DNA of 8,238 bases from Enterovirga sp. (lineage in GTDB: Bacteria > Pseudomonadota > Alphaproteobacteria > Rhizobiales > Beijerinckiaceae), in assembly GCA_028290385.1 (NCBI GenBank), contig JAQGJZ010000142.1, positions 1 through 8,238 of the forward strand, read 5' to 3'. Below the pieces are notes generated by a model. It did not search any database. It saw nothing but the letters and a program-made list of their open reading frames with translations, and was not told where the DNA came from. Made by a program: the position numbers and the translations under genes. The first letter of the stretch is position 1. Every line of letters begins with the position of its first letter. This document shows positions 1-6,581 of the stretch, one piece after another.

Positions 1-1159
1 GCTTGAGCGGCGCGAGCTCGCCGGCGACGGCCTCGTCGAGCGCGGCAGCGGCCGCGTGCCGCCCCTGCGACAGCGCCTGGGCGGCTTCGATGTAGGTTCG
101 GTCAGCTGCCGCGAGCTGGCTGCGCAAAGCGGTGAGGTCGTCCTCGCCCGCATCGATCGCGGCGAGATCGGCCGCGAAGCGCTCGCGCAGCGCCGGGAGC
201 TCGTCCGCCGGGACGGAAAACTTGCGCGAGGCGGCCCGCAGCTTGAACAGGCGCTCCTCGGCGTGCTCGAGCTCGTTCTGGTCGAAGGCGGTCGCCTCGA
301 TCGTGTCCTCGATCGCGGCGCGCGCCTCGTCTAGGGCGACGAGCACGGTGCCCAGCGCCGCCATGGCGGGATCGAGCAGGGGGCCGAGCCGGGCGCCTCG
401 GCGCTCGAATTTCCGCAGCACGGCCGAGATCGCCGGCACGGGGGAGGCGTGGCCCGAAACCGTCTCCAGCGCGTCCGCGAGATCGGTCGCGACCTTCTCC
501 GATTGCATCATGACCTGCCGGCGCTCGGTCAGGCTCTCCTCCTCGCCCGGCTGCGCGTCGAGTTCGGTCAGTTCCGCGTGGGCGTGTGCGATGTAGTCGG
601 CCTCGCGCCGGATCGCCTCCAGCCGTACCTCCTGGGCGGCGACCTCGCTGCGCAGTTCGCGCACGCGCCGCGCCGCCTCGGTCACGGCACGGGCCTCGCC
701 CTGCAGGCCCGCATAGGCGTCCAGAATGTCCCGGTGCATCGCCGGGTCGACCATGGCGCGGTCGTCGTGCTGGCCGTGGATCTCGACGAGGGCCGCCCCG
801 ATCCCCCGCAGCGCCTGCACGCTGACCGGCTGGTCGTTCACCAGCGCGCGCGTGCGGCCGTCGGCGAACTGGATGCGGCGCAGGATGAGATCGCCGTCGA
901 CATCGAGATCCGCGAGCCTGGCCAGCGCACGGGCGGGGTGGTCCGCCGGCACGTCGAACACGGCCGTGACCTGGCCGCGGCTCTCACCCTGGCGGACAAG
1001 GGCGCCGTCACCACGCCCGCCGAGCGCGAGCGAAAAGGCATCGAGGAGGATGGACTTGCCGGCTCCGGTCTCGCCCGTGAGCACGGAAAGGCCGGCCGGG
1101 AACCGGAGATCCAGCCGGTCGATCAGGACGATGTCCCGGATCAAGAGCTCCGCGAGCAT
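1..1159 (-). CDS. recN: DNA repair ATPase RecN (3' end cut by window)
   Basis: RecN is a cytoplasmic SMC-like ATPase that acts early in recombinational repair of double-strand breaks. Translating the minus strand from the ATG at 1159 gives 386 residues without a stop, running off the window; the family is usually about 550 residues, so the C-terminal third with Walker B and the signature motif is missing. The N-terminus (MLAELLIRDIVLID) is typical. Walker A is GETGAGKS at residues 29-36, and the family motif EIHGQHD spans about 126-132. From about residue 150 onward the chain is rich in Glu, Arg, Ala and Leu, matching the first arm of the antiparallel coiled coil. There is no strong Shine-Dalgarno before the ATG, but the family N-terminus fixes the start. 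It lies 95 nt after bamD on the same strand and may be read from the same transcript. No SOS (LexA) box was recognised in the gap. Confidence 0.95.
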   Translation of the reverse strand, partial: MLAELLIRDIVLIDRLDLRFPAGLSVLTGETGAGKSILLDAFSLALGGRGDGALVRQGESRGQVTAVFDVPADHPARALARLADLDVDGDLILRRIQFADGRTRALVNDQPVSVQALRGIGAALVEIHGQHDDRAMVDPAMHRDILDAYAGLQGEARAVTEAARRVRELRSEVAAQEVRLEAIRREADYIAHAHAELTELDAQPGEEESLTERRQVMMQSEKVATDLADALETVSGHASPVPAISAVLRKFERRGARLGPLLDPAMAALGTVLVALDEARAAIEDTIEATAFDQNELEHAEERLFKLRAASRKFSVPADELPALRERFAADLAAIDAGEDDLTALRSQLAAADRTYIEAAQALSQGRHAAAAALDEAVAGELAPLK

Positions 1160-1254
1160 GCAGGACGGAGCCTAGCGAAAGAAGAACGAAATGGGAACCC
1201 GTCTTCGAGGCGGGGCGAGGCGCGGCCTAGACAGCCGCGCCGCGCCAAGTCGGC
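1160..1254. other. bamD-recN intergenic gap
   Basis: This 95-nt spacer holds a GC-rich stem-loop (1219-1241) just after the bamD stop, then an A/T-richer stretch (about 1177-1200) before recN. I see no convincing -35/-10 pair and no ORF, so recN is probably read through from bamD or has a promoter I cannot recognise. Confidence 0.6.
1219..1241 (-). terminator. GC-rich stem-loop after bamD, possible weak terminator
   Basis: The 8-bp arms at 1219-1226 (GGCGCGGC) and 1234-1241 (GCCGCGCC) pair perfectly around a 7-nt loop. A second copy of the right arm at 1239-1246 allows an alternative pairing. On the minus strand the hairpin lies 13 nt after the bamD stop but no T-run follows, so it could be an attenuator, an mRNA-stabilising 3' structure or a chance GC-rich palindrome rather than a true intrinsic terminator. 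Confidence 0.35.
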
Positions 1255-2151
1255 CTACTGGCCGAGCGTCGCAGTCTTGATCCCGCGGAACGCCTTGCTG
1301 ATCCAGGACTGGCTCTCTTCGCGCGGCTCGAGGCCACCGCTCTGGAGCAGCGCAAAGGCATCCTTGTACCAGGGGCTGTCGGGGAAGTTGTGGCCGAGCA
1401 CGGCTGCGGCGGTCTGCGCCTCCTGCGTGATGCCGAGCGCCATGTAGGCCTCGGTCAGGCGCTGGAGCGCCTCCTCGACGTGCCGCGTCGTCTGGTACTT
1501 CGACACGACCTCGCGGAAGCGGTTGATCGCGGCCGGGAAGTTGCGGCGCTCGAGATAATAGCGCCCGACCTCCATCTCGCGGCCGGCGAGCTGGTCGCGC
1601 GCGATCTGGATGCGGTTGCGCGCGTCGGAGACGTATTCCGAGCTCGGGTACTTCTGGACGAGTTCCTGAAGGGCCGCGAGGGCCTTCTCCGAACGCTCCT
1701 GATCCCGGGTCACGTCCGGGATCTGATTATAGTTCGACATCGCCATCAGGTACTGGGCGTAGGCCGCGTCCTTGGTGTTCGGATACTTGGACAGATAGCT
1801 GCGGGACGCCGTGATCGCGTCCTCCCACTTCTGTGCCTCGTAATTGGCATAGGCCTCCATGATGAGGCCGCGCCGCGCCCATTCCGAATACGGATAGTTT
1901 TTGCTCAGCTGGGCGAACTTCTTGGCCGCGCCCTCGTGGTCGCTGCTCTTCATGCGGCCGAGGCCGTCGTCGTAGATCTTCTCGGCCGGGACGTCCGGCA
2001 CGATCTTCATCTCGTACTTTTCGCCCTGGTCGAAGGGGTTCAGCGAGGCGAGCGTATCGCAGCCGGCGAGCGTCAGGGTGGCGGCGACAACGGCGACCGC
2101 CCGAATGGCGACGCGTGTCTCACGCACCGTGACAGCGAAGTCGAATGACAT
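1255..2151 (-). CDS. bamD: Outer membrane protein assembly factor BamD (lipoprotein)
   Basis: BamD (formerly ComL/YfiO) is the essential lipoprotein of the BAM complex; it binds BamA on the periplasmic face of the outer membrane and helps fold beta-barrel proteins. The 298-residue product has a signal peptide with Arg residues followed by a hydrophobic run (about 16-29) and a lipobox LAGC, with Cys31 as the lipidated residue. The mature part shows regular TPR-like helical repeats, visible in the recurring ends KNYP (84-87), SKYP (121-124), QKYP (166-169) and SKYQ (217-220). The C-terminal 25 or so residues extend past the last repeat, somewhat longer than the E. coli protein. The ATG is preceded by AGAGGA 10 nt upstream. 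An in-frame GTG at codon 9 would also leave a usable signal peptide, so the start could be slightly shorter. It follows lpxC on the same strand, joining two outer-membrane biogenesis steps. Confidence 0.95.
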   Translation of the reverse strand: MSFDFAVTVRETRVAIRAVAVVAATLTLAGCDTLASLNPFDQGEKYEMKIVPDVPAEKIYDDGLGRMKSSDHEGAAKKFAQLSKNYPYSEWARRGLIMEAYANYEAQKWEDAITASRSYLSKYPNTKDAAYAQYLMAMSNYNQIPDVTRDQERSEKALAALQELVQKYPSSEYVSDARNRIQIARDQLAGREMEVGRYYLERRNFPAAINRFREVVSKYQTTRHVEEALQRLTEAYMALGITQEAQTAAAVLGHNFPDSPWYKDAFALLQSGGLEPREESQSWISKAFRGIKTATLGQ

Positions 2152-2289
2152 GCTCGGGAAATCCTCTGGCGTTCGAACGGAACCGCGGCACTGTGCAGGC
2201 GTTTACACGAACCTGGCCGCCCGCTCCAAGCCTGGGCACCCAAAACCCTGGGGGCCGCTGCTTCCGGGCCACAGCCCGGCGGGGAAACC
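2152..2289. other. lpxC-bamD intergenic gap
   Basis: The 138-nt spacer contains one short hairpin (2264-2279) just after the lpxC stop and the bamD ribosome binding site (AGAGGA, 2162-2167). A poor -35/-10-like pair (TTGGAG and TAAACG with an 18-nt spacer, minus strand) can be drawn in the middle, but it matches consensus too weakly to call. No ORF or small RNA is evident. Confidence 0.5.
2264..2279 (-). terminator. Short hairpin after lpxC stop, doubtful terminator
   Basis: Arms CCGGGC (2264-2269) and GCCCGG (2274-2279) pair perfectly around a 4-nt loop, 11 nt past the lpxC stop. The stem is short and no T-run follows on the minus strand, so termination here would be inefficient or absent; in a GC-rich genome it may be chance. 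Confidence 0.25.
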
Positions 2290-3237
2290 CTAGTGCACGT
2301 CGGGCGCGAATGCGGGAACGGCAACGCCGCTTCCCATCTCCGCATGCCCCGCTTCGCGTCGCGTCGAACCGTCCACGATCGCGTAATTCGCCCGGTCCGA
2401 GAGAAGCTCTTTCAAGACGGCGATATTGAGGCGGTGCCCGCCGCAGAAGGACTTGTAGGTGGCAACGAGCGGATAGCCGGCGAGCGACAGGTCGCCGACG
2501 GCATCCAGCATCTTGTGCCGGACGAACTCGTCCGCGAAGCGCAGGCCTTCCGGATTGATGACCTTGCCCTCGCCAATCGCGACGGTGTTGTCGAGCGAGG
2601 CGCCGAGCGCGAAGCCGGCCTTCCAGAGCTTCTCGACGTCGCCGATGAAGCCGAAGGTGCGGGCGCGGGCGATGTCCTGGCGGTAGGCGGCGGGGGAGAG
2701 GTCCAACACCTTCCGCTGGCGGCCGATCACCGGATTGTCGAACTTGATCTCGACGTCGACCTGAAAGCAACGCGGGTTCGGGCGAAGCTCGGCCCAGCCG
2801 ATGCCGAGCTCGACCCGCACCGTCCGCAGCACCTTTAGGTGCCGGCGCGGGGCGCGGTTCTGGACGATGCCGACCGCGTCGATTGCTTCCACGAAGGCCT
2901 GGGCGCTGCCGTCGAAGATCGGAACCTCGGGGCCGTCGATCTCGACCAGGAGGTTGTCGATGCCGAGCCCGTACAGGGAGGACATCAGATGTTCGATGGT
3001 CGCGACCGCGCCGGTTTCCCGGTCGCCGATCACCGTGCAGAGCTCCGTCGCCGTGACGGCGAGGCTGCGGGCATCGATCAGGCGATCGTCGCCGCCGGGC
3101 AGCCCGGTGCGGAGAAATACGATGCCGTGATTGGCCTGGGCGGGGTGAAGGTGAAGATTGACGGGTTTGCCCGAGTGCACGCCGATGCCGGAGAGAGAGA
3201 CCGGAGCAGCCAGCGTGGCCTGTTGACTTTGCTTCAT
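2290..3237 (-). CDS. lpxC: UDP-3-O-acyl-N-acetylglucosamine deacetylase LpxC
   Basis: LpxC is the zinc-dependent cytoplasmic deacetylase that performs the committed step of lipid A synthesis, removing acetate from UDP-3-O-acyl-GlcNAc. The 315-residue product has the usual length and two-domain layout. The start region SLSGIGVHSG (14-23) is the classic LpxC N-terminus. Zinc ligands are expected at His83 (in TIEHL), His241 and Asp245 (in RHKMLDAVGDL), and the general acid/base His at His268 (in GGHRLN). GASLDNT (212-218) is the conserved substrate-contacting stretch. All key residues are present, so the enzyme should be active. The ATG at 3237 has a good Shine-Dalgarno (GAGGTGA, 3242-3248). It is separated from ftsZ by a terminator and a 262-nt gap, so it probably has its own promoter, and it is followed by bamD. 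In many gammaproteobacteria lpxC also closes the ftsQAZ cluster. Confidence 0.97.
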   Translation of the reverse strand: MKQSQQATLAAPVSLSGIGVHSGKPVNLHLHPAQANHGIVFLRTGLPGGDDRLIDARSLAVTATELCTVIGDRETGAVATIEHLMSSLYGLGIDNLLVEIDGPEVPIFDGSAQAFVEAIDAVGIVQNRAPRRHLKVLRTVRVELGIGWAELRPNPRCFQVDVEIKFDNPVIGRQRKVLDLSPAAYRQDIARARTFGFIGDVEKLWKAGFALGASLDNTVAIGEGKVINPEGLRFADEFVRHKMLDAVGDLSLAGYPLVATYKSFCGGHRLNIAVLKELLSDRANYAIVDGSTRREAGHAEMGSGVAVPAFAPDVH

Positions 3238-3383
3238 TCGTTCACCTCGGGCCGAATTCCACCGCTGCGCGACCGGATGTCCCGCAGCGATCCTGGACCT
3301 CGCCCGTTGTTTGTTGCCCCACGTAGACGGCGCCCGTTTCTCAACGCAGGGGCGCGCTGTCCCTCAACTCGCGATGTGGCGGC

Positions 3384-3411
3384 ACATTAGTTAGGGCGGG
3401 ATTCAACGCAA
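3384..3411 (-). promoter_or_regulatory. Candidate lpxC promoter (weak consensus match)
   Basis: On the minus strand TTGCGT (3411-3406) and TAATGT (3389-3384) are separated by 16 nt, in the most A/T-rich part of the gap upstream of lpxC. Each hexamer matches only about half of the sigma-70 consensus, which is common in GC-rich alphaproteobacteria but also common by chance. The dyad ATGTG-N4-CACAT overlaps the -10 element, and a GATTC site lies in the spacer. Confidence 0.25.
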
Positions 3412-3450
3412 ATCACGCTTTCTTACGCTCTGTTACACACGTCCGTAACG

Positions 3451-3480
3451 AAACAGCCCCGGACGTTTCCGTCCGGGGCT
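3451..3480 (-). terminator. Rho-independent terminator of ftsZ
   Basis: Perfect 10-bp arms AGCCCCGGAC (3455-3464) and GTCCGGGGCT (3471-3480) enclose a 6-nt loop. Read on the minus strand, the hairpin starts 19 nt after the ftsZ stop and is followed by GTTTCGTTA, a short and interrupted T-rich tail. This is the strongest intrinsic-terminator candidate in the window and should end the ddl-ftsQ-ftsA-ftsZ transcript. Because the stem is symmetrical but the plus-strand side lacks a T-run and has no convergent gene, it serves the minus strand. Confidence 0.75.
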
Positions 3481-3499
3481 GGGGGGTGGAGCGAGGCGA

Positions 3500-5182
3500 T
3501 CAGCTCGACTGCCGGCGCAGGAAGGCCGGGATTTCGAGGTGGTCGTCCTCGGCCGGGCGGGGGGCGGGAGCCCGTCCCTGCCGGTCGAGGTTGCCCTTCG
3601 CCGGCGTGAAGGCCGGAGCGGGAGCCGGACGGCGCGCGTAGTCCGACGGAGGCGCAACCGGACGGGCCGGCTCCGGGGCGATCGGCGCCGGCTCGGCAGG
3701 AGCCGCAACCGCGTTCCCTTCCTCGCGACGGCCGAAGCCGACGGTGGCGAGGCGCTGAAGAAGCGACTTGCGCTCGTTCGCGGCCACGTCGCCGTCGCCG
3801 CGGGCGGCGCGGAGCTGCTTCTGGGCCGGAACCGGCAGGTCCTCGACCCGCGGCATGCGGGTCGGCCGCATGGCGCGCTCGGGAGCCGGCGGGATGAACG
3901 GCGCCGCGGGGGCGGCTTCGACCTCCGGCTGCGCCTCGGGCTGGGCATAAGCCTCGAAGCTGGCCGCCTTCGGCTGCGCCGGGGTCAGCACGACATCGTC
4001 ATGCATCATCGGGGCAGGCTCGGGGAGCTGCACCGCGGGCTTTGCCGGCTCGGCGACGCGCGTCATGGCCGGGGGCTCCGCCGGTGCCACCGGAGCGGCG
4101 TCGGCGCCGCGCGGGCCGGTCACGATCTGCGTTGCGCGGGCGCGAGCCTCGGCCCGGAGGCGCTCGGCCACTTCCGCGATCCGCTGCTCGGTCGCGGAGA
4201 TCGGTGATTCGGCGAGCGCCGGCTGGTCGATGCCCGTCGCCACGACGGAGACGCGGATCGAGCCTTCCAGGCTTTCGTCGAAGGTGGCGCCGAGGATGAT
4301 GTTGGCCTCGGGATCGACCTCCTCGCGGATGCGGGTCGCCGCCTCATCGAGCTCGTAGAGGGTCATGTCGCGGCCGCCCGTGATCGAGATCAGGAGCCCG
4401 CGCGCGCCCTTCATCGACACGTCGTCGAGGAGCGGGTTGGCGATCGCGGCTTCCGCAGCGCGGTTCGCGCGCTTCTCGCCGGATGCCTCGCCCGTGCCCA
4501 TCATGGCCTTGCCCATCGAGCGCATGATCGCGCGCACGTCGGCGAAGTCGAGGTTGATGAGGCCTTCCTTGACCATCAGGTCGGTGATGCAGGCGACGCC
4601 CGAATACAGGACCTGGTCGGCCATCGCGAAGGCGTCCGCGAAGGTGGTCTTCTCGTTCGCGACCCGGAACAGGTTCTGGTTCGGGATCACGATCAGGGTG
4701 TCGACGCATTGCTGCAGCTCGTTCACGCCCGCTTCCGCGAGGCGCATCCGGCGCTGGCCTTCGAACTGGAACGGCTTCGTGACGACGCCGACCGTCAGGA
4801 TGCCCATGTCCCGCGCCGCCCGCGCGATGACCGGGGCTGCGCCCGTGCCGGTGCCGCCGCCCATGCCGGCCGTGATGAAGGCCATGTGAGCGCCGGAGAG
4901 CTGGTCCCGGATTTCGTCCAGAACCTCTTCCGCCGCAGCGCGGCCGACTTCCGGCTGCGAGCCGGCGCCGAGGCCCTGCGTGACGCCGACGCCCATCTGG
5001 ATGATGCGCTCGCAACGTGACGACGTGAGCGCCTGGGCATCGGTGTTTGCACAGACGAATTCGCAGCCCATCAGGCCGGAATCGATCATGTTATTGACCG
5101 CGTTCCCGCCCGCACCGCCGACCCCAAATACCGTAATCCGTGGCCTGAGTTCCCGGATATCCGGGGCTTGCAGATTGATCAT
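3500..5182 (-). CDS. ftsZ: Cell division protein FtsZ
   Basis: FtsZ is the tubulin-like GTPase that polymerises into the cytokinetic ring at midcell. The 560-residue product begins [12 protein letters not shown]; this ATG (5182) has AGAGGG 7 nt upstream, while the open frame further upstream runs antisense-free into ftsA and lacks homology. The GTPase domain (about 15-320) shows [13 protein letters not shown] (20-32), the tubulin signature GGGTGTG (108-114) and the T7 catalytic-loop residues Asn210, Asp212 and Asp215 (NLDFAD). A long low-complexity linker rich in Ala, Pro and Glu (about 330-545) leads to the conserved C-terminal peptide [10 protein letters not shown] (549-558), which binds FtsA and other partners. 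The linker makes the protein far longer than E. coli FtsZ (383 residues) but typical of alphaproteobacteria. It lies 67 nt after ftsA with no terminator between, and is closed by the hairpin at 3455-3480. Confidence 0.98.
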   Translation of the reverse strand: MINLQAPDIRELRPRITVFGVGGAGGNAVNNMIDSGLMGCEFVCANTDAQALTSSRCERIIQMGVGVTQGLGAGSQPEVGRAAAEEVLDEIRDQLSGAHMAFITAGMGGGTGTGAAPVIARAARDMGILTVGVVTKPFQFEGQRRMRLAEAGVNELQQCVDTLIVIPNQNLFRVANEKTTFADAFAMADQVLYSGVACITDLMVKEGLINLDFADVRAIMRSMGKAMMGTGEASGEKRANRAAEAAIANPLLDDVSMKGARGLLISITGGRDMTLYELDEAATRIREEVDPEANIILGATFDESLEGSIRVSVVATGIDQPALAESPISATEQRIAEVAERLRAEARARATQIVTGPRGADAAPVAPAEPPAMTRVAEPAKPAVQLPEPAPMMHDDVVLTPAQPKAASFEAYAQPEAQPEVEAAPAAPFIPPAPERAMRPTRMPRVEDLPVPAQKQLRAARGDGDVAANERKSLLQRLATVGFGRREEGNAVAAPAEPAPIAPEPARPVAPPSDYARRPAPAPAFTPAKGNLDRQGRAPAPRPAEDDHLEIPAFLRRQSS

Positions 5183-5184
5183 GA

Positions 5185-5195
5185 CCTCGCCCTCT
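5185..5195 (-). promoter_or_regulatory. ftsZ ribosome binding site
   Basis: On the minus strand AGAGGG (5195-5190) lies 7 nt before the ATG at 5182, with a second purine run GAGG (5188-5185) only 2 nt away. The first is well placed and supports starting FtsZ at MINLQ rather than at an upstream in-frame codon. Confidence 0.7.
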
Positions 5196-5249
5196 CTTGG
5201 CCTTTTTCGTCGGCCCCGTTGATGCGCCCCGGCTTGCGCCGCGGCAGGT

Positions 5250-6581
5250 TCAGAAACTCTCCCGGATCCATCGCCCCATCCTGGACAGGTAGCCGCCTTC
5301 GGCTCCTCCGCCCGCAAGGAAGCCGTGGCTCCGTGGTTCGAAATGCTCGACATGGGCGACCTGCGGATAAACCAGCAGGCCGACCGCGGTTGAGAAGGCG
5401 GGGCCACGCGCCGCCTCGGGAAGGCCCTTGATCCCGAGAGGCCGGCCGACCCGGACCTGTCCCTGAAGAATCCGCCGGGCGACTTCCGGCAGCCCGACGA
5501 GCTGGCTCCCGCCGCCGGTCAGCACGACGCGCCGGCCGGCCTGGGCCGCGAAGCCGGCATTCCTGAGGCGGTCGCGCATCAGTTCGAGGATCTCCTCGAT
5601 CCGCGGCCGGATGATGCGCACGAGCTGCGCCTTCGGGACGTGATGCGCGACCTCGCGATCGTCGTCGTCATCGACCTGCGGCACGGCAATCATGTCGCGC
5701 TCGTCCGAGGGGGACGAGATCGCCGCGCCGTAGAGCGTCTTGAGGCGCTCGGCGGCGGACACACGGGTCGTCAGCCCGCGGGCGACGTCCATGGTGACGT
5801 GGTGGCCGCCGACCGCCACCGCATCCGTGTGGACGAGGTGCCCGCTGGCGAAGACCGCGACGGAGGTGGTGCCGCCACCGAGGTCGATCACGGCGCAGCC
5901 CATGTCGGCTTCGTCGTCCACGAGCGCGGACAGGGCGGACGCATACGGGGTCGCGACCACCGCCTCGACGCCGAGATGGCTCCGCTCGACCGCGAGCATG
6001 AGGTTGCGCGCCGCGGCGGATTCCGCCGTGACGACGTGCAGGTCCACGCCGAGGTTCTCGCCGATCATGCCGGCCGGCTCGATGACGTTGCGCTGGCTGT
6101 CGAGCGAGAAACCCGTCGGCAGGGCGTGCAGGACGGAGCGCCCGGGCCGCAGCGTGTGCGCGCTCGCGGTTTCCAGCACGCGGTGGATGTCGGCGGCGCT
6201 CACCATGCCGCCCCGGACCGGCACGCCGGCCTCGAAGTGGTGCGAGGCGAGGCGCCCGCCCGTGAGGTTGACGATGACGGACTGGATCTCGACCCGGGCC
6301 ATGCGCTCCGCCGCATGGATCGCCTGGCGGATGGATGTTTCCGCCGCCTCGAGGTCGACGACGGCGCCGCCCTTCAGGCCGAGGGAACGCTGGTGCCCGA
6401 TTCCGATCACGCGGGCGACATGCGTCCGTCCGCGCAGCGCTTCGCCGCTCGTGACGGGCTTCAGCTCCGCCACGAGGCACACGATCTTGCTCGTGCCGAT
6501 GTCGAGGACCGAGAGGGTCGCGCTCTTACGCGTTGACAGCGGTTTGAGGCGCGGCGTCAGTCCATGGTCGCGCAGGCTCAA
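5250..6581 (-). CDS. ftsA: Cell division protein FtsA (TTG start)
   Basis: FtsA is an actin-like ATPase that tethers FtsZ filaments to the inner membrane and recruits later divisome proteins. Starting at TTG (6581) the product is 443 residues, a normal length. Actin-fold motifs are present: phosphate-1 DIGTSK (27-32), phosphate-2 DLGGGTT (233-239) and the adenosine motif [11 protein letters not shown] (354-364). The FtsA-specific 1C domain spans roughly 104-185. The C-terminus, [13 protein letters not shown] (431-443), is an amphipathic helix of the kind used for membrane targeting, joined by a Gly-rich linker. A five-Asp run (304-308) sits in a probably exposed loop. The TTG is chosen because it follows a strong Shine-Dalgarno, overlaps the ftsQ stop by 4 nt, and no ATG or GTG in frame lies before the phosphate-1 motif. 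Translational coupling to ftsQ is likely. The open frame continues upstream inside ftsQ, but that part is a shadow. Confidence 0.96.
   Translation of the reverse strand: MSLRDHGLTPRLKPLSTRKSATLSVLDIGTSKIVCLVAELKPVTSGEALRGRTHVARVIGIGHQRSLGLKGGAVVDLEAAETSIRQAIHAAERMARVEIQSVIVNLTGGRLASHHFEAGVPVRGGMVSAADIHRVLETASAHTLRPGRSVLHALPTGFSLDSQRNVIEPAGMIGENLGVDLHVVTAESAAARNLMLAVERSHLGVEAVVATPYASALSALVDDEADMGCAVIDLGGGTTSVAVFASGHLVHTDAVAVGGHHVTMDVARGLTTRVSAAERLKTLYGAAISSPSDERDMIAVPQVDDDDDREVAHHVPKAQLVRIIRPRIEEILELMRDRLRNAGFAAQAGRRVVLTGGGSQLVGLPEVARRILQGQVRVGRPLGIKGLPEAARGPAFSTAVGLLVYPQVAHVEHFEPRSHGFLAGGGAEGGYLSRMGRWIRESF

Larger units (their letters stand above)
3238..3499. promoter_or_regulatory. ftsZ-lpxC intergenic region; ftsZ 3' end and lpxC leader
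   Basis: This 262-nt non-coding stretch is the longest in the window. From the ftsZ side it holds the ftsZ terminator hairpin (3455-3480), then a locally A/T-richer segment (about 3384-3454) where the lpxC promoter is most likely, then a leader of about 150 nt ending in the lpxC Shine-Dalgarno. It contains three small dyads: GTTAC-N8-GTAAC (3432-3449), ATGTG-N4-CACAT (3374-3387) and a 7-bp inverted repeat (3263-3269/3283-3289). A GATTC (GANTC methylation motif) sits at 3400-3404. No convincing ORF or known riboswitch was recognised. The regulatory reading is inference from position and composition. Confidence 0.6.

Noticed and set aside
2152..2289. A separate bamD promoter in the lpxC-bamD gap
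   Set aside because: The best hexamer pair (TTGGAG, TAAACG) matches consensus at only about half of positions, which I consider no better than chance.
5183..5407. Upstream extension of FtsZ to 5407
   Set aside because: It would overlap the end of ftsA and adds about 75 residues unlike any FtsZ N-terminus; the ATG at 5182 starts typical FtsZ sequence and has a good ribosome site.
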